From the NCBI GenBank assembly GCA_902617975.1, contig CACMYV010000001.1:62001-126000 (forward strand): DNA of 64,000 nucleotides, read 5' to 3'. The notes beneath the pieces were generated by a model, which saw only the letters and a list, made by a program, of their open reading frames with translations, was not told the origin of the DNA and made no database searches. Origin of the DNA: an uncultured Pelagibacteraceae bacterium. Lineage in GTDB: Bacteria; Pseudomonadota; Alphaproteobacteria; Pelagibacterales; Pelagibacteraceae. Below, piece by piece: positions 29,064-36,146 of the stretch (positions are counted from its first letter, which is position 1; every line of letters starts with the position of its first letter). Made by a program: the position numbers and the translations under genes.

Positions 29064-29414
29064 TTATTCTCCCCATTTTCCATGAAACTCATAAACAACT
29101 GCTGGCTTATCACCAACTACCCAGCCGTCATGACCTGGGTCAATTGAATATGCATCGCCTGCTTTATATGTTAATTCTGTTCCATCATCATGTTTGGCGC
29201 AAACTGCTCCTGAAACTATTACTCCAAGATGTTTTGCTTTACAGCTATCAGTGCCTACAGTTGGTTTAATATCTTGTGACCATTTCCATCCTGGCTGCAA
29301 AACTAATCTCATTACTCTTTGATCTCCCACTTTTACGATATCCATTTTAGCATTGTTGAAACTGGTATTGCTTTCATCTGGATTATCAAAACTTTTAACT
29401 TCAATTGAACTCAT
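29064..29414 (-). CDS. Small cupin-domain protein
   Basis: A 116-residue single-cupin protein with the barrel motifs RLVLQPGWKWSQDIKP and GDAYSIDPGHDGWVVGDKP. I choose the ATG at 29412-29414 because a strong AGGAG (29421-29425 on the plus strand) sits 6 bp before it. The other ATG, two codons upstream, would touch the ribosome site. Its ligand and catalytic activity are unknown. It is the first gene of a minus-strand operon with the GFA protein and P-loop kinase. Confidence 0.85.
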   Translation of the reverse strand: MSSIEVKSFDNPDESNTSFNNAKMDIVKVGDQRVMRLVLQPGWKWSQDIKPTVGTDSCKAKHLGVIVSGAVCAKHDDGTELTYKAGDAYSIDPGHDGWVVGDKPAVVYEFHGKWGE

Positions 29415-29466
29415 ACCCATCTCCTTTTATAATTAAATTTAGATCATAGACTACTAATGGTTTAAG

Positions 29467-29475
29467 TTATCCACA
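29467..29475 (+). promoter_or_regulatory. Perfect DnaA-box-like site
   Basis: TTATCCACA matches the standard DnaA-box consensus exactly. It lies in the 189-bp gap between the cupin gene and umuD, about 137 bp upstream of umuD. Only one copy was seen, and no origin genes are nearby, so it is more likely a regulatory or chance site than an origin. Confidence 0.35.
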
Positions 29476-29506
29476 ATAGCACAAAATATGGTTTTGGATG
29501 TTCACG

Positions 29507-29528
29507 TTTTGATTCACTTTTGATTCAC
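29507..29528 (+). repeat. Tandem direct repeat of 11 bp upstream of umuD
   Basis: TTTTGATTCAC is repeated twice with no spacer (29507-29517 and 29518-29528), 25 bp before the umuD -35 box. Tandem repeats in this position often bind a regulator, but no known family matches clearly. Confidence 0.6.
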
Positions 29529-29552
29529 TTACAGACTCAAAATACAACCTAA

Positions 29553-29599
29553 TTGACACTATTGTATAACTCATGTACTAATAAGAACAAAACAAGAAC
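29553..29599 (+). promoter_or_regulatory. umuDC promoter and SOS (LexA) box
   Basis: TTGACA (29553-29558) is followed by a weak -10 near 29576-29582 (TACTAAT). GAACAAAACAAGAAC at 29585-29599 is an exact GAAC-N7-GAAC, the alphaproteobacterial LexA operator. It covers the expected transcription start and ends 4 bp before the umuD ATG. This supports LexA control and shows that in-frame codons upstream of 29604 belong to the promoter, not the gene. Confidence 0.8.
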
Positions 29600-29603
29600 A
29601 CTT

Positions 29604-29999
29604 ATGAAGCTAACAATACCTTATTATTTACATAAAGCAGGAGCTGGTTTTCCTTCCCCTGCAACTGACTACATAGAAGAAGATATAGATTTAAACGTAC
29701 ATCTAATCAAAAATGTTCCAGCAACTTTCATCATAAGAGTTCAAGGAAAATCAATGGTGGATGTTGGAATAAATGATGGTGATTTATTGGTTGTAGACAA
29801 AAGTTTAACTCCGAAAAATTTTTCAACTGTTATAGCAAATGTTCATGATGAACTTGTTGTTAAAACTTTAGTTAAAGAAAAAGATAAACAATTTTTAACG
29901 TCAGGATCTAAAGAATTTTCTGATCGAATTTTAATTAATGAAGAACAAGATATTTTTATTTGGGGAGTAGTCACCTATGTCATACATTCAGTACACTAA
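29604..29999 (+). CDS. umuD: UmuD, self-cleaving subunit of DNA polymerase V
   Basis: A 131-residue LexA-fold protease. The start at 29604 (MKLTIPYYLHKAGAGFPSPA) follows the SOS box directly, although an earlier TTG at 29553 is in frame. The cleavage site is likely the A-G in KAGAG. The serine is in VQGKSMVD and the lysine in DELVVKTLVK. RecA-stimulated self-cleavage activates it to partner UmuC in error-prone lesion bypass. It overlaps umuC by 23 bp. Confidence 0.93.
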   Translation: MKLTIPYYLHKAGAGFPSPATDYIEEDIDLNVHLIKNVPATFIIRVQGKSMVDVGINDGDLLVVDKSLTPKNFSTVIANVHDELVVKTLVKEKDKQFLTSGSKEFSDRILINEEQDIFIWGVVTYVIHSVH

Positions 30000-31254
30000 A
30001 AAATTAGCACTGGTTGACTGTAATTCTTTCTATGTTTCTTGTGAAAGACTATTTAATCCAAAAATAAGAAAAAAGCCTGTTGTAGTTTTATCTAATAATG
30101 ATGGCTGTATAGTTTCAAGATCCACTGAAGCAAAAGCTTTAGGAATTAAAATGGGTGAACCTTACTTTAAAGCAAAAGATATTATTATCAAAAATGATGT
30201 ACAAGTATTCTCATCAAATTATTCTTTGTATGGAGATTTATCTAGGAGAGTAATGAGAACTTTAAAAAGATTTAACTCTGATATCGAAGTTTACTCAATT
30301 GATGAAGCATTTATGGATTTATCAAATTTTTCTGACAATGAAGTAGAGAAAGTTGGAAGAGAAATTAGAGAAACAGTTTTAAAGTGGACTGGTATTCCAA
30401 CAAGTATAGGAATAGCTAAAACTAAAACTTTAAGTAAAGTTGCAAATCATATAGCTAAGAAAAAACAATCAGGTGTTACAAGTTTAATTGGAATAGAAAA
30501 TCTTGATCCTATTCTTGAAAAAATTGATATTAATGATGTTTGGGGTGTTGGGAGACAAATGACAAAGTTTTATCAAAAAAATGGAATTTATAATGCTAAA
30601 CAATTAAAAAATAAATCAAATACCTGGATTAAAAAATCCTCAAATGTTCTAAGTTCAAGAACTGCAATGGAGCTTAGAGGTGTGCCTTGTATTGATTTAG
30701 AAAAAACTGCATCAAAACGAAAAAGCTGTGTAGTATCAAGATCATTTGGAAAAAGAATAGAAAAATTTCAAGAACTTGAAGAAGCTGTTGCTAGTTATTG
30801 TTTGAATGCATCGGAAAAGATAAGATCTGAAAACCTCGTTGCAAAAGCAGTTATGGTATTTGTTAGAACCAGTCCTTTTCAAAAACAATTTGGTTTTTAT
30901 TCAAACTCCAGAACAGTTGATTTTCCTATAGCAACTAACAATAGTATAGAGATAGTAAAAAATGCTTTATCTGTCTTAAAAGTAATCTTTAGGAAGGGAC
31001 ATCGCTATCAAAAAGCAGGAGTGATGCTAACTGGATTAACAGATGCGGAAAATAATGAAAATTTATTTTCATCAGCAAAAGACGAGAGAATTAATAGATT
31101 AATGAGATCAATTGATAATACAAATTATAGATATGGTAGATCCACACTAAGTCTTGCAAGTGCTGGGGTTAGAAAGTCTTGGAGTATGAAAAGGGATTAT
31201 AACTCAAAGATAGATACAGCTGATTTTTATAGTTTACCAACGATTAGAGCTTGA
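29977..31254 (+). CDS. umuC: UmuC, Y-family DNA polymerase V catalytic subunit
   Basis: A 425-residue translesion polymerase. The first acidic motif is LVDCNSFYVSCERLF and the second is VYSIDEAFMDLS, together providing the metal-binding acidic residues. VVVLSNNDGCIVSRSTEAK is a Y-family finger motif, and the little-finger and UmuC-specific C-terminal region follows (AGVMLTGLTD, NRLMRSIDNTNYRYG). The start lies inside umuD, so the two are translated together. It ends 5 bp from the convergent glycosyltransferase gene. Confidence 0.95.
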   Translation: MSYIQYTKKLALVDCNSFYVSCERLFNPKIRKKPVVVLSNNDGCIVSRSTEAKALGIKMGEPYFKAKDIIIKNDVQVFSSNYSLYGDLSRRVMRTLKRFNSDIEVYSIDEAFMDLSNFSDNEVEKVGREIRETVLKWTGIPTSIGIAKTKTLSKVANHIAKKKQSGVTSLIGIENLDPILEKIDINDVWGVGRQMTKFYQKNGIYNAKQLKNKSNTWIKKSSNVLSSRTAMELRGVPCIDLEKTASKRKSCVVSRSFGKRIEKFQELEEAVASYCLNASEKIRSENLVAKAVMVFVRTSPFQKQFGFYSNSRTVDFPIATNNSIEIVKNALSVLKVIFRKGHRYQKAGVMLTGLTDAENNENLFSSAKDERINRLMRSIDNTNYRYGRSTLSLASAGVRKSWSMKRDYNSKIDTADFYSLPTIRA

Positions 31255-31259
31255 AAAAA

Positions 31260-32129
31260 TTATTTTATCGTATCAATACTTTCAATATTGCTAAGAGAAT
31301 TATTTAATTCCTCTAAATTTTCTCTTCTTCCAATTATTACAACTGATAATCCAAAAGCGATGACTAGAGCCAATGGAATAGCTGTAACAACGCTTATGTA
31401 ATCAGCCATTAAAATTAAATAAATAGCATAAAATAAAATTAATCGAATAATAACTGTAGATTTAAAAACAGCTATGATTGCTAAAGAATGCTTAATTAAA
31501 TTTTTAAAACTCATTTTAGAAGGACCAAAATATCTTTTGCCTCTTACAGATGGAGACGAAGATCTATCTTTTTCTAATTTAGCTATTGATCCTGAAAAGC
31601 TGCACCAAGTAGATTTATCGTTTATTAATTTCTCAACAGTTGATTTTGGAAGACAAGTATAATTTCCAAATTTTATGGAATGACCAGTAAATACATAAGT
31701 GATTATTTTATGGAAATGATAACAAATTTTAAAAATAAAGTTTTCAGATCTTTTTACTCTTTCTCCAACAATTGGTTTTCCTTCGTCATAATTAATATAT
31801 TCTAGAAAACTTTTAATTTCTTCAGGTCTATCTTCACCATCTGAGTCCATTGGTATTACATAATCAAATTCTTTATTTTGAAATATATGCTTAAGCCCAG
31901 TCGCAATGCATCTTCCATGGCCTTGGTTATTTTTAATATTTAAAATTTCAACAGATAATAGGTTTTCTGTATTGGAAATAGAAGTTGGTTTTTCCTCAGT
32001 TGATCCATCATTAACTATTACAAGAGAAAATTCTGCATCTAAATCTTCTACTATTGTATTTATTTCTTCAATTAATTTTGAAGCTGATTTCCAGTCATTG
32101 TAAACTGGTGTTAAAATAGTAATTTTCAT
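31260..32129 (-). CDS. GT2 family glycosyltransferase (polyprenyl-phosphate sugar synthase-like)
   Basis: A 289-residue family 2 glycosyltransferase. The N-terminal domain has ITILTPVYNDWKSASKLIEE, VIVNDGSTEE and the metal motif PMDSDGEDRPEE. The C-terminus has two hydrophobic segments (about residues 219-265). That layout matches enzymes such as dolichol-phosphate mannose synthase and ArnC, which load a sugar onto a polyprenyl phosphate. The ArnT-like membrane transferase encoded upstream would be the natural user of that lipid-linked sugar. The sugar and acceptor are unknown. Confidence 0.85.
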   Translation of the reverse strand: MKITILTPVYNDWKSASKLIEEINTIVEDLDAEFSLVIVNDGSTEEKPTSISNTENLLSVEILNIKNNQGHGRCIATGLKHIFQNKEFDYVIPMDSDGEDRPEEIKSFLEYINYDEGKPIVGERVKRSENFIFKICYHFHKIITYVFTGHSIKFGNYTCLPKSTVEKLINDKSTWCSFSGSIAKLEKDRSSSPSVRGKRYFGPSKMSFKNLIKHSLAIIAVFKSTVIIRLILFYAIYLILMADYISVVTAIPLALVIAFGLSVVIIGRRENLEELNNSLSNIESIDTIK

Positions 32130-32133
32130 TTAT

Positions 32134-32238
32134 TTAACTTGCAAGCAACCTCAATAAAGAAGCTACAATTCCATGTCCTGACAACTCAATTATTACAACA
32201 ATTAAGACGATGAAAAGTATGTTTTTATTGAATTTCAT
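32134..32238 (-). CDS. Small single-span membrane peptide, 34 residues
   Basis: A short open frame between two glycosyltransferase genes: ATG at 32236-32238 and TAA at 32134-32136. It has a basic N-terminus (MKFNKN), a hydrophobic stretch ILFIVLIVVIIELSG, and a leucine-rich C-terminal helix. It begins 2 bp after the stop of the ArnT-like gene and ends 4 bp before the GT2 start, filling an otherwise unexplained gap in the typical tight spacing. The coding status is inferred from position and composition. It may help anchor or pair the two enzymes. Confidence 0.5.
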   Translation of the reverse strand: MKFNKNILFIVLIVVIIELSGHGIVASLLRLLAS

Positions 32239-32240
32239 AT

Positions 32241-33566
32241 CTAAGATCCAACACAAATCTTATCAATACACAAATATTTTTCAAATGAATTCAATTTTTC
32301 TCTAGTAACAAAGCCTTTCCAAATAGGCCTTGAATTAATATGATATGATAAATTTCCAGCTGCCCATTCATCCCCTAGCACGTATTTAATAGGTTCATCA
32401 TGTTGTTCATGCCATGCGATTTGAACTTTAATAGCTATTTCCCTTCCGGGGTAATCGGTCCTTTTATCAGTTTTAGAAATGGATACATAACCATACAAAG
32501 TTGGAGATAATAAAAATAAAAATACAAAACCTGTTAAAAAAGAGTTTAGTTTCTTTAAGTTTATTTGATTTTTCAAAAGGTAAATCCATAAAGTCCCAAA
32601 GAATAAGTAATATGGTGTCATCCACATTGTTCTAATCTTTGATCCAGTTATGAGTGATGTCATAAATACAAGTAAAATTGGTACTAAATTAATAAATATT
32701 AAAAATATTAATTTTTTATCTTTAAAATTAAATTTTTTAGGAATTTTTTTAATTAATAACCATACTAAAAACAGAAATGGTGTCAAAATACCAATTTGTT
32801 TTAAGATAAAAATTAAAGGATATTTAATATGATTAATTATTTGCTCTTCATCTAAACCTGCTCTAACAAAACCATACTTGATTGTGATAAAATCGTTATT
32901 GAATAACCAAATAATATGTGGAATTAAAATTACAAAAAATACTTCTAAAGAAACTAAATATTTAAAATCAAACTTTTTTGATTTTTTAAAAAAAATTAAA
33001 TATGTAAACAGTAAATATATTGCGACCAATAAATAAATAAAAAGATACTTAGATAAAATTCCAAACGCTGCTGCGACTCCTAACAAAATACAATCATAGA
33101 GATCAACTTTTTTACTGTTATATATTTTCCAAGTGTAATAAACAGTTAAACACCAAAAAGGTAATTGGCAAACATTTACATTAAATTCTGGAGTTGTGAA
33201 ATTATAGAAGTATATGCCTTCAATAAGAAAAACTGATAATAAACTTAAAGTACCATCATTAAGAATTTCCTGTGAAAGTTTAAAAACAATAAAAAAAGAT
33301 ACTATTACAAAAATCTGACTCAAAAGATAATAAGCCCAATCTTGTGATCCAAAAATGTGAAAGAAAATTTCTAGAACAAAAGCTACCATGGGCGGGTGTT
33401 TGCCATATCCCCAATTTAAATTACTTCCCCAAGCCAAGTGTTCTATCGTATCCAAGGGTAAATTTAAGTTTGTAATTGCTGGAACAACTGTCCATAGAAT
33501 TAAGTGAGTCGTTAAAAAAATATAAAAAATATTATTTATATTTCTTTTGTTTAAAGCCATTTTCAT
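32241..33566 (-). CDS. GT39/ArnT-like membrane glycosyltransferase
   Basis: A polytopic membrane protein of about 441 residues with ten or more hydrophobic segments. The first large loop carries DTIEHLAWGSNLNWGYGKHPPM, with the acidic residues typical of GT39/ArnT-like enzymes that transfer sugar from a polyprenyl phosphate. I take the ATG at 33564-33566. An earlier GTG at 33596 is in frame, but the extra residues are not hydrophobic and lie in the divergent control region. The final residues include two cysteines (YLCIDKICVGS). It lies upstream of the small peptide and the GT2 gene. Confidence 0.82.
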   Translation of the reverse strand: MKMALNKRNINNIFYIFLTTHLILWTVVPAITNLNLPLDTIEHLAWGSNLNWGYGKHPPMVAFVLEIFFHIFGSQDWAYYLLSQIFVIVSFFIVFKLSQEILNDGTLSLLSVFLIEGIYFYNFTTPEFNVNVCQLPFWCLTVYYTWKIYNSKKVDLYDCILLGVAAAFGILSKYLFIYLLVAIYLLFTYLIFFKKSKKFDFKYLVSLEVFFVILIPHIIWLFNNDFITIKYGFVRAGLDEEQIINHIKYPLIFILKQIGILTPFLFLVWLLIKKIPKKFNFKDKKLIFLIFINLVPILLVFMTSLITGSKIRTMWMTPYYLFFGTLWIYLLKNQINLKKLNSFLTGFVFLFLLSPTLYGYVSISKTDKRTDYPGREIAIKVQIAWHEQHDEPIKYVLGDEWAAGNLSYHINSRPIWKGFVTREKLNSFEKYLCIDKICVGS

Positions 33567-33589
33567 TAATCTACATGAATAAACCGTTC

Positions 33590-33619
33590 TTGACACTCAT
33601 TTATTCATGAATATATTCA
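33590..33619 (+). promoter_or_regulatory. dksA promoter with overlapping TGAA/TTCA palindromes
   Basis: TTGACA (33590-33595) and TATATT (33612-33617) are 16 bp apart, a strong sigma-70 promoter. Two perfect 12-bp palindromes overlap within it, TATTCATGAATA (33602-33613) and TGAATATATTCA (33608-33619). They would allow a dimeric regulator to block the promoter. Confidence 0.6.
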
Positions 33620-33639
33620 CCCACTCAAATTAGCTTAGT

Positions 33640-34056
33640 ATGGTAAGAATTTCAAAAACTTATACTCCAAAAGAAAAAGAGAAATATATGTGCGCTAAAC
33701 ATTTAGCATATTTTAAGATGAAATTATTAGAGTGGAAAAAAGATTTAAAAAGATCTAACAACGAAGCCATCTTTCAAGCATCTATGGACGATAATAGTGC
33801 ATCAGCTGACATAGTTGATCAAGCAAGTTCATATACAGAAAAAAATGTTGAAATGAGAGCTATTAATAGACAAATCAAATTAATTTCAAAAATAGACGGT
33901 GCGTTAAAAAAAATTCAGGATGGAACATACGGTTTTTGTGAAGAAACTGGTGAACCTATTGGTTTGAAAAGATTAATGGCAAGACCAGTTGCAACTCTTT
34001 GCATTGCAGCTCAAGAAAAACACGAAAAAGACGAAAAAGTTTATGCTGACGATTAA
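33640..34056 (+). CDS. dksA: DksA/TraR family RNA polymerase-binding protein
   Basis: A 138-residue DksA-like protein that binds the RNA polymerase secondary channel with ppGpp. The coiled-coil region has a conserved ASMDDNSASADIVDQASS tip. In the C-terminal zinc region only two of four cysteines remain: YGFCEETGEPIGLKRL has C-x2-T, and ATLCIAAQEKHEKD has C-x2-A. This is common in alphaproteobacterial forms. A strong promoter precedes it, and its stop overlaps the convergent GST gene by 4 bp. Confidence 0.9.
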   Translation: MVRISKTYTPKEKEKYMCAKHLAYFKMKLLEWKKDLKRSNNEAIFQASMDDNSASADIVDQASSYTEKNVEMRAINRQIKLISKIDGALKKIQDGTYGFCEETGEPIGLKRLMARPVATLCIAAQEKHEKDEKVYADD

Positions 34057-34676
34057 GGAAAATCTATTTCAGCATCATTATTTAAAGCTTTAAATCCTTT
34101 GATTACGGCTGGACGTTCAGCAATTTGAACAAACCACCTAGATAGGTTTTCAAAATTATTTAATCCAATATCGTGTCTTTTGTGTCTTGCAATCCACGAC
34201 CATGTAGCAATATCAGCAATAGAGTATTTATCATTTGCTAAAAATTTACTTTGAGCCAATCTAGCTTCAAGATCTTCGTAAATCTTTCTGGTGATTTTGA
34301 AGTATCTTTCTTCACCCCACTCACTTTTTCCTTGGTGGTAATAGTGGAACTGATGATGTTGTCCTATCATTGGACCAACTATAGCCATTTGAGCCATCAA
34401 CCACTGATTTATCTCTAGCCTATCTGCTTCAGGATAGAGTTTCTTACTTTTCTCACCTAAATACATAAGTATAACTCCAGACTCGAATACGGTCTTATTA
34501 TTCTTATGATCTATAATTACAGGTATTTTATTAAATGGACTTATTTTTTTAAATTCTGGTTTAAATTGATCACCGCTAAGATTAACTTTTGTAAGCTTGT
34601 ACTTAAAATCAATTTCCTCGAGCATAATGCTAATTTTCCAACCATTGGGAGTATCAGCAGTAAAGAGTTCAATCAT
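34053..34676 (-). CDS. Glutathione S-transferase family protein (YfcG/Nu-class-like)
   Basis: A 207-residue protein with the thioredoxin-like N-terminal domain (MIELFTADTPNGWKISIMLEEI) and an all-helical C-terminal domain. FESGVILMYLGEKSKKLYPE supplies the ES glutathione contact, and YSIADIATWSWIARH is the conserved GST hydrophobic-core motif. The TPNG region near residue 9 matches disulfide-reductase-like Nu-class GSTs. Its start overlaps the stop of the ferredoxin reductase gene by 4 bp, so the two are co-translated. Confidence 0.88.
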   Translation of the reverse strand: MIELFTADTPNGWKISIMLEEIDFKYKLTKVNLSGDQFKPEFKKISPFNKIPVIIDHKNNKTVFESGVILMYLGEKSKKLYPEADRLEINQWLMAQMAIVGPMIGQHHQFHYYHQGKSEWGEERYFKITRKIYEDLEARLAQSKFLANDKYSIADIATWSWIARHKRHDIGLNNFENLSRWFVQIAERPAVIKGFKALNNDAEIDFP

Positions 34677-35689
34677 TCTTTAACACCCAATCTATCTTTG
34701 ATAGTGCTGGATGCGGTTGTAAATTCAAATCTATATTTTTCATCAGGTCTTGCATATTTGAAGCAGCCTCTTGCAGCTAAAGCTCCTTCATGAAAACCTG
34801 AAAGTATTAACTTCAATTTGCCTGGATAAGTACAGATATCACCAATTGCAAATATTCCCTTTTTATTTGTCTCGAAATTTTCTGTGTTTACTGGAATAGT
34901 TTTTTTATCTAAATTTAATCCCCATTCAACAATTGGACCTAATTGCATAATTAATCCAAAAAAACCTAAAACATAATCAGCTTTAATAACTTTACTTTCG
35001 CCTGACTCACTTTTTATTTCTACACTTTCTAACGAGCCATTTCCTTTGACATCTTTAATTGAGTATTTGGTAATTAAATCGATAGTTTTATTATCACTTA
35101 ATTCTTTTATTTTTTGAACACTTGCAGGAGCTCCTCTGAACTCATCTCTTCTGTGAACAAGTGTTACTTTTGATGAATTAGATAATTCTATAGCCCAGTC
35201 AAGAGCGCTATCTCCACCTCCAAAAATAACTACTGATTTATCTTTAAAAATAGTTTTGTCTTTTATTGAGTATAAAACTGATTTTCCGTCATACTTTTCA
35301 GCACTTTTAGTCGGGAATTTTCTTGGTTCAAATGAACCTACGCCACCCGCTATGACAATATTAGGTGTTTCAAATTCTTTACCATTTAGCGTTTTAACTA
35401 ACCATTTATTATTTTCATTTTTTAATTCTTGAACTCTATCACTTAAGTGAAAATTAAAATTAAATGGTTTTATTTGTTCAATTAAATTATTCGTAAGCTC
35501 TTCTCCTGTACATTTAGGAACTGCAGGAATATCATAAATTGGTTTGTCTGGATAAAGCTCAATACATTGTCCTCCAATTTTATCTAGGTTGTCTACAATT
35601 TCACATTTTAATCCGATGATCCCTAATTGGTGCGCACAGAATAAACCTGTGGGTCCCGCTCCAATAATGACTACATCAGTTTTAATCAT
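34673..35689 (-). CDS. Ferredoxin--NADP reductase, thioredoxin-reductase-like type
   Basis: A 338-residue flavoprotein with FAD-binding VVIIGAGPTGLFCAHQLG at the N-terminus and NADP-binding VVIFGGGDSALDWAIEL in the middle. It lacks a CxxC redox pair, so it fits the TrxR-like ferredoxin-NADP reductases and not thioredoxin reductase. I place the start at 35689, where ATG overlaps the ferredoxin stop (TAATG). A longer frame from 35755 would run back into the ferredoxin gene. The partner ferredoxin is immediately upstream, and the GST follows. Confidence 0.92.
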   Translation of the reverse strand: MIKTDVVIIGAGPTGLFCAHQLGIIGLKCEIVDNLDKIGGQCIELYPDKPIYDIPAVPKCTGEELTNNLIEQIKPFNFNFHLSDRVQELKNENNKWLVKTLNGKEFETPNIVIAGGVGSFEPRKFPTKSAEKYDGKSVLYSIKDKTIFKDKSVVIFGGGDSALDWAIELSNSSKVTLVHRRDEFRGAPASVQKIKELSDNKTIDLITKYSIKDVKGNGSLESVEIKSESGESKVIKADYVLGFFGLIMQLGPIVEWGLNLDKKTIPVNTENFETNKKGIFAIGDICTYPGKLKLILSGFHEGALAARGCFKYARPDEKYRFEFTTASSTIKDRLGVKE

Positions 35690-36012
35690 TAAACTTGTTT
35701 CTCCGGCATATGTACAGTTAAACCCTCTAAGTCTTCTGAGACTATTAATTGACAACTTAATCTGCTATTAGATTTGGGTTCGAAGGCTTGATCTAACATA
35801 TCATCTTCGCCCATTTCTTTCTCAGGCAATTTTTTGAACCATTCATCATCGTTAATATACACATGGCAAGTTGCACAAGACATGCCTCCTCCACAATCTG
35901 CATCTATGCCTGGAATATCATTTTGTATAGCACCTTCCATTACACTAAGGCCATTAGCAACTTCAGCCTCATGTTCAGTACCATTAAATTCTATATATTT
36001 GATTTTTGCCAT
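35689..36012 (-). CDS. 2Fe-2S ferredoxin (adrenodoxin/Isc type)
   Basis: A 107-residue plant/adrenodoxin-type 2Fe-2S ferredoxin. The cluster cysteines are in DADCGGGMSCATCHVYI (C-x5-C-x2-C, near residues 40, 46 and 49), with the fourth in SRLSCQLIV. It transfers electrons between NADP-linked reductase and acceptors such as cytochrome P450 or Fe-S assembly enzymes. It is the first gene of a ferredoxin-reductase-GST operon that begins downstream of the rhodopsin terminator. Confidence 0.95.
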   Translation of the reverse strand: MAKIKYIEFNGTEHEAEVANGLSVMEGAIQNDIPGIDADCGGGMSCATCHVYINDDEWFKKLPEKEMGEDDMLDQAFEPKSNSRLSCQLIVSEDLEGLTVHMPEKQV

Positions 36013-36027
36013 AATAAATAAATAATT

Positions 36028-36058
36028 CTTATAAACTAATTTGCGACTGCGGCAAATT
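36028..36058 (-). promoter_or_regulatory. Predicted ferredoxin-operon promoter with overlapping inverted repeat
   Basis: On the minus strand TTGCCG (36055-36050) and TATAAG (36033-36028) are 16 bp apart. A perfect 7-bp inverted repeat, AATTTGC-N7-GCAAATT (36038-36058), covers the -35 region and could bind a repressor or activator. No known regulator was matched. Confidence 0.45.
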
Positions 36059-36090
36059 TTTGAAATTTAGCATTTTCTAATTTTAGACCA

Positions 36091-36124
36091 AAAAAAAAGG
36101 CAGGTATGTTTTAGCATACCCGCC
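36091..36124 (-). terminator. Rho-independent terminator of the rhodopsin gene
   Basis: On the minus strand GGCGGGTATG pairs with CATACCTGCC (10 bp, with one G-U wobble) around a 6-base loop, followed by a run of eight or more Ts. The wobble would be a mismatch in the other direction, so it works for the rhodopsin transcript only. Confidence 0.9.
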
Positions 36125-36146
36125 TCTTTTTAATATTAAAAGCTAA

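Noticed and set aside
29553-29603. N-terminal extension of UmuD from a TTG
   Set aside because: The codons cover the -35 box and the SOS box, and the family start is at 29604.
29421-29603. Chromosomal replication origin, suggested by a perfect DnaA box
   Set aside because: Only one box was seen, with no AT-rich unwinding array distinct from the background and no dnaA, parAB or similar genes nearby.
35690-35755. N-terminal extension of the ferredoxin reductase
   Set aside because: It runs into the ferredoxin gene, and the FAD-binding motif begins right after the ATG at 35689.
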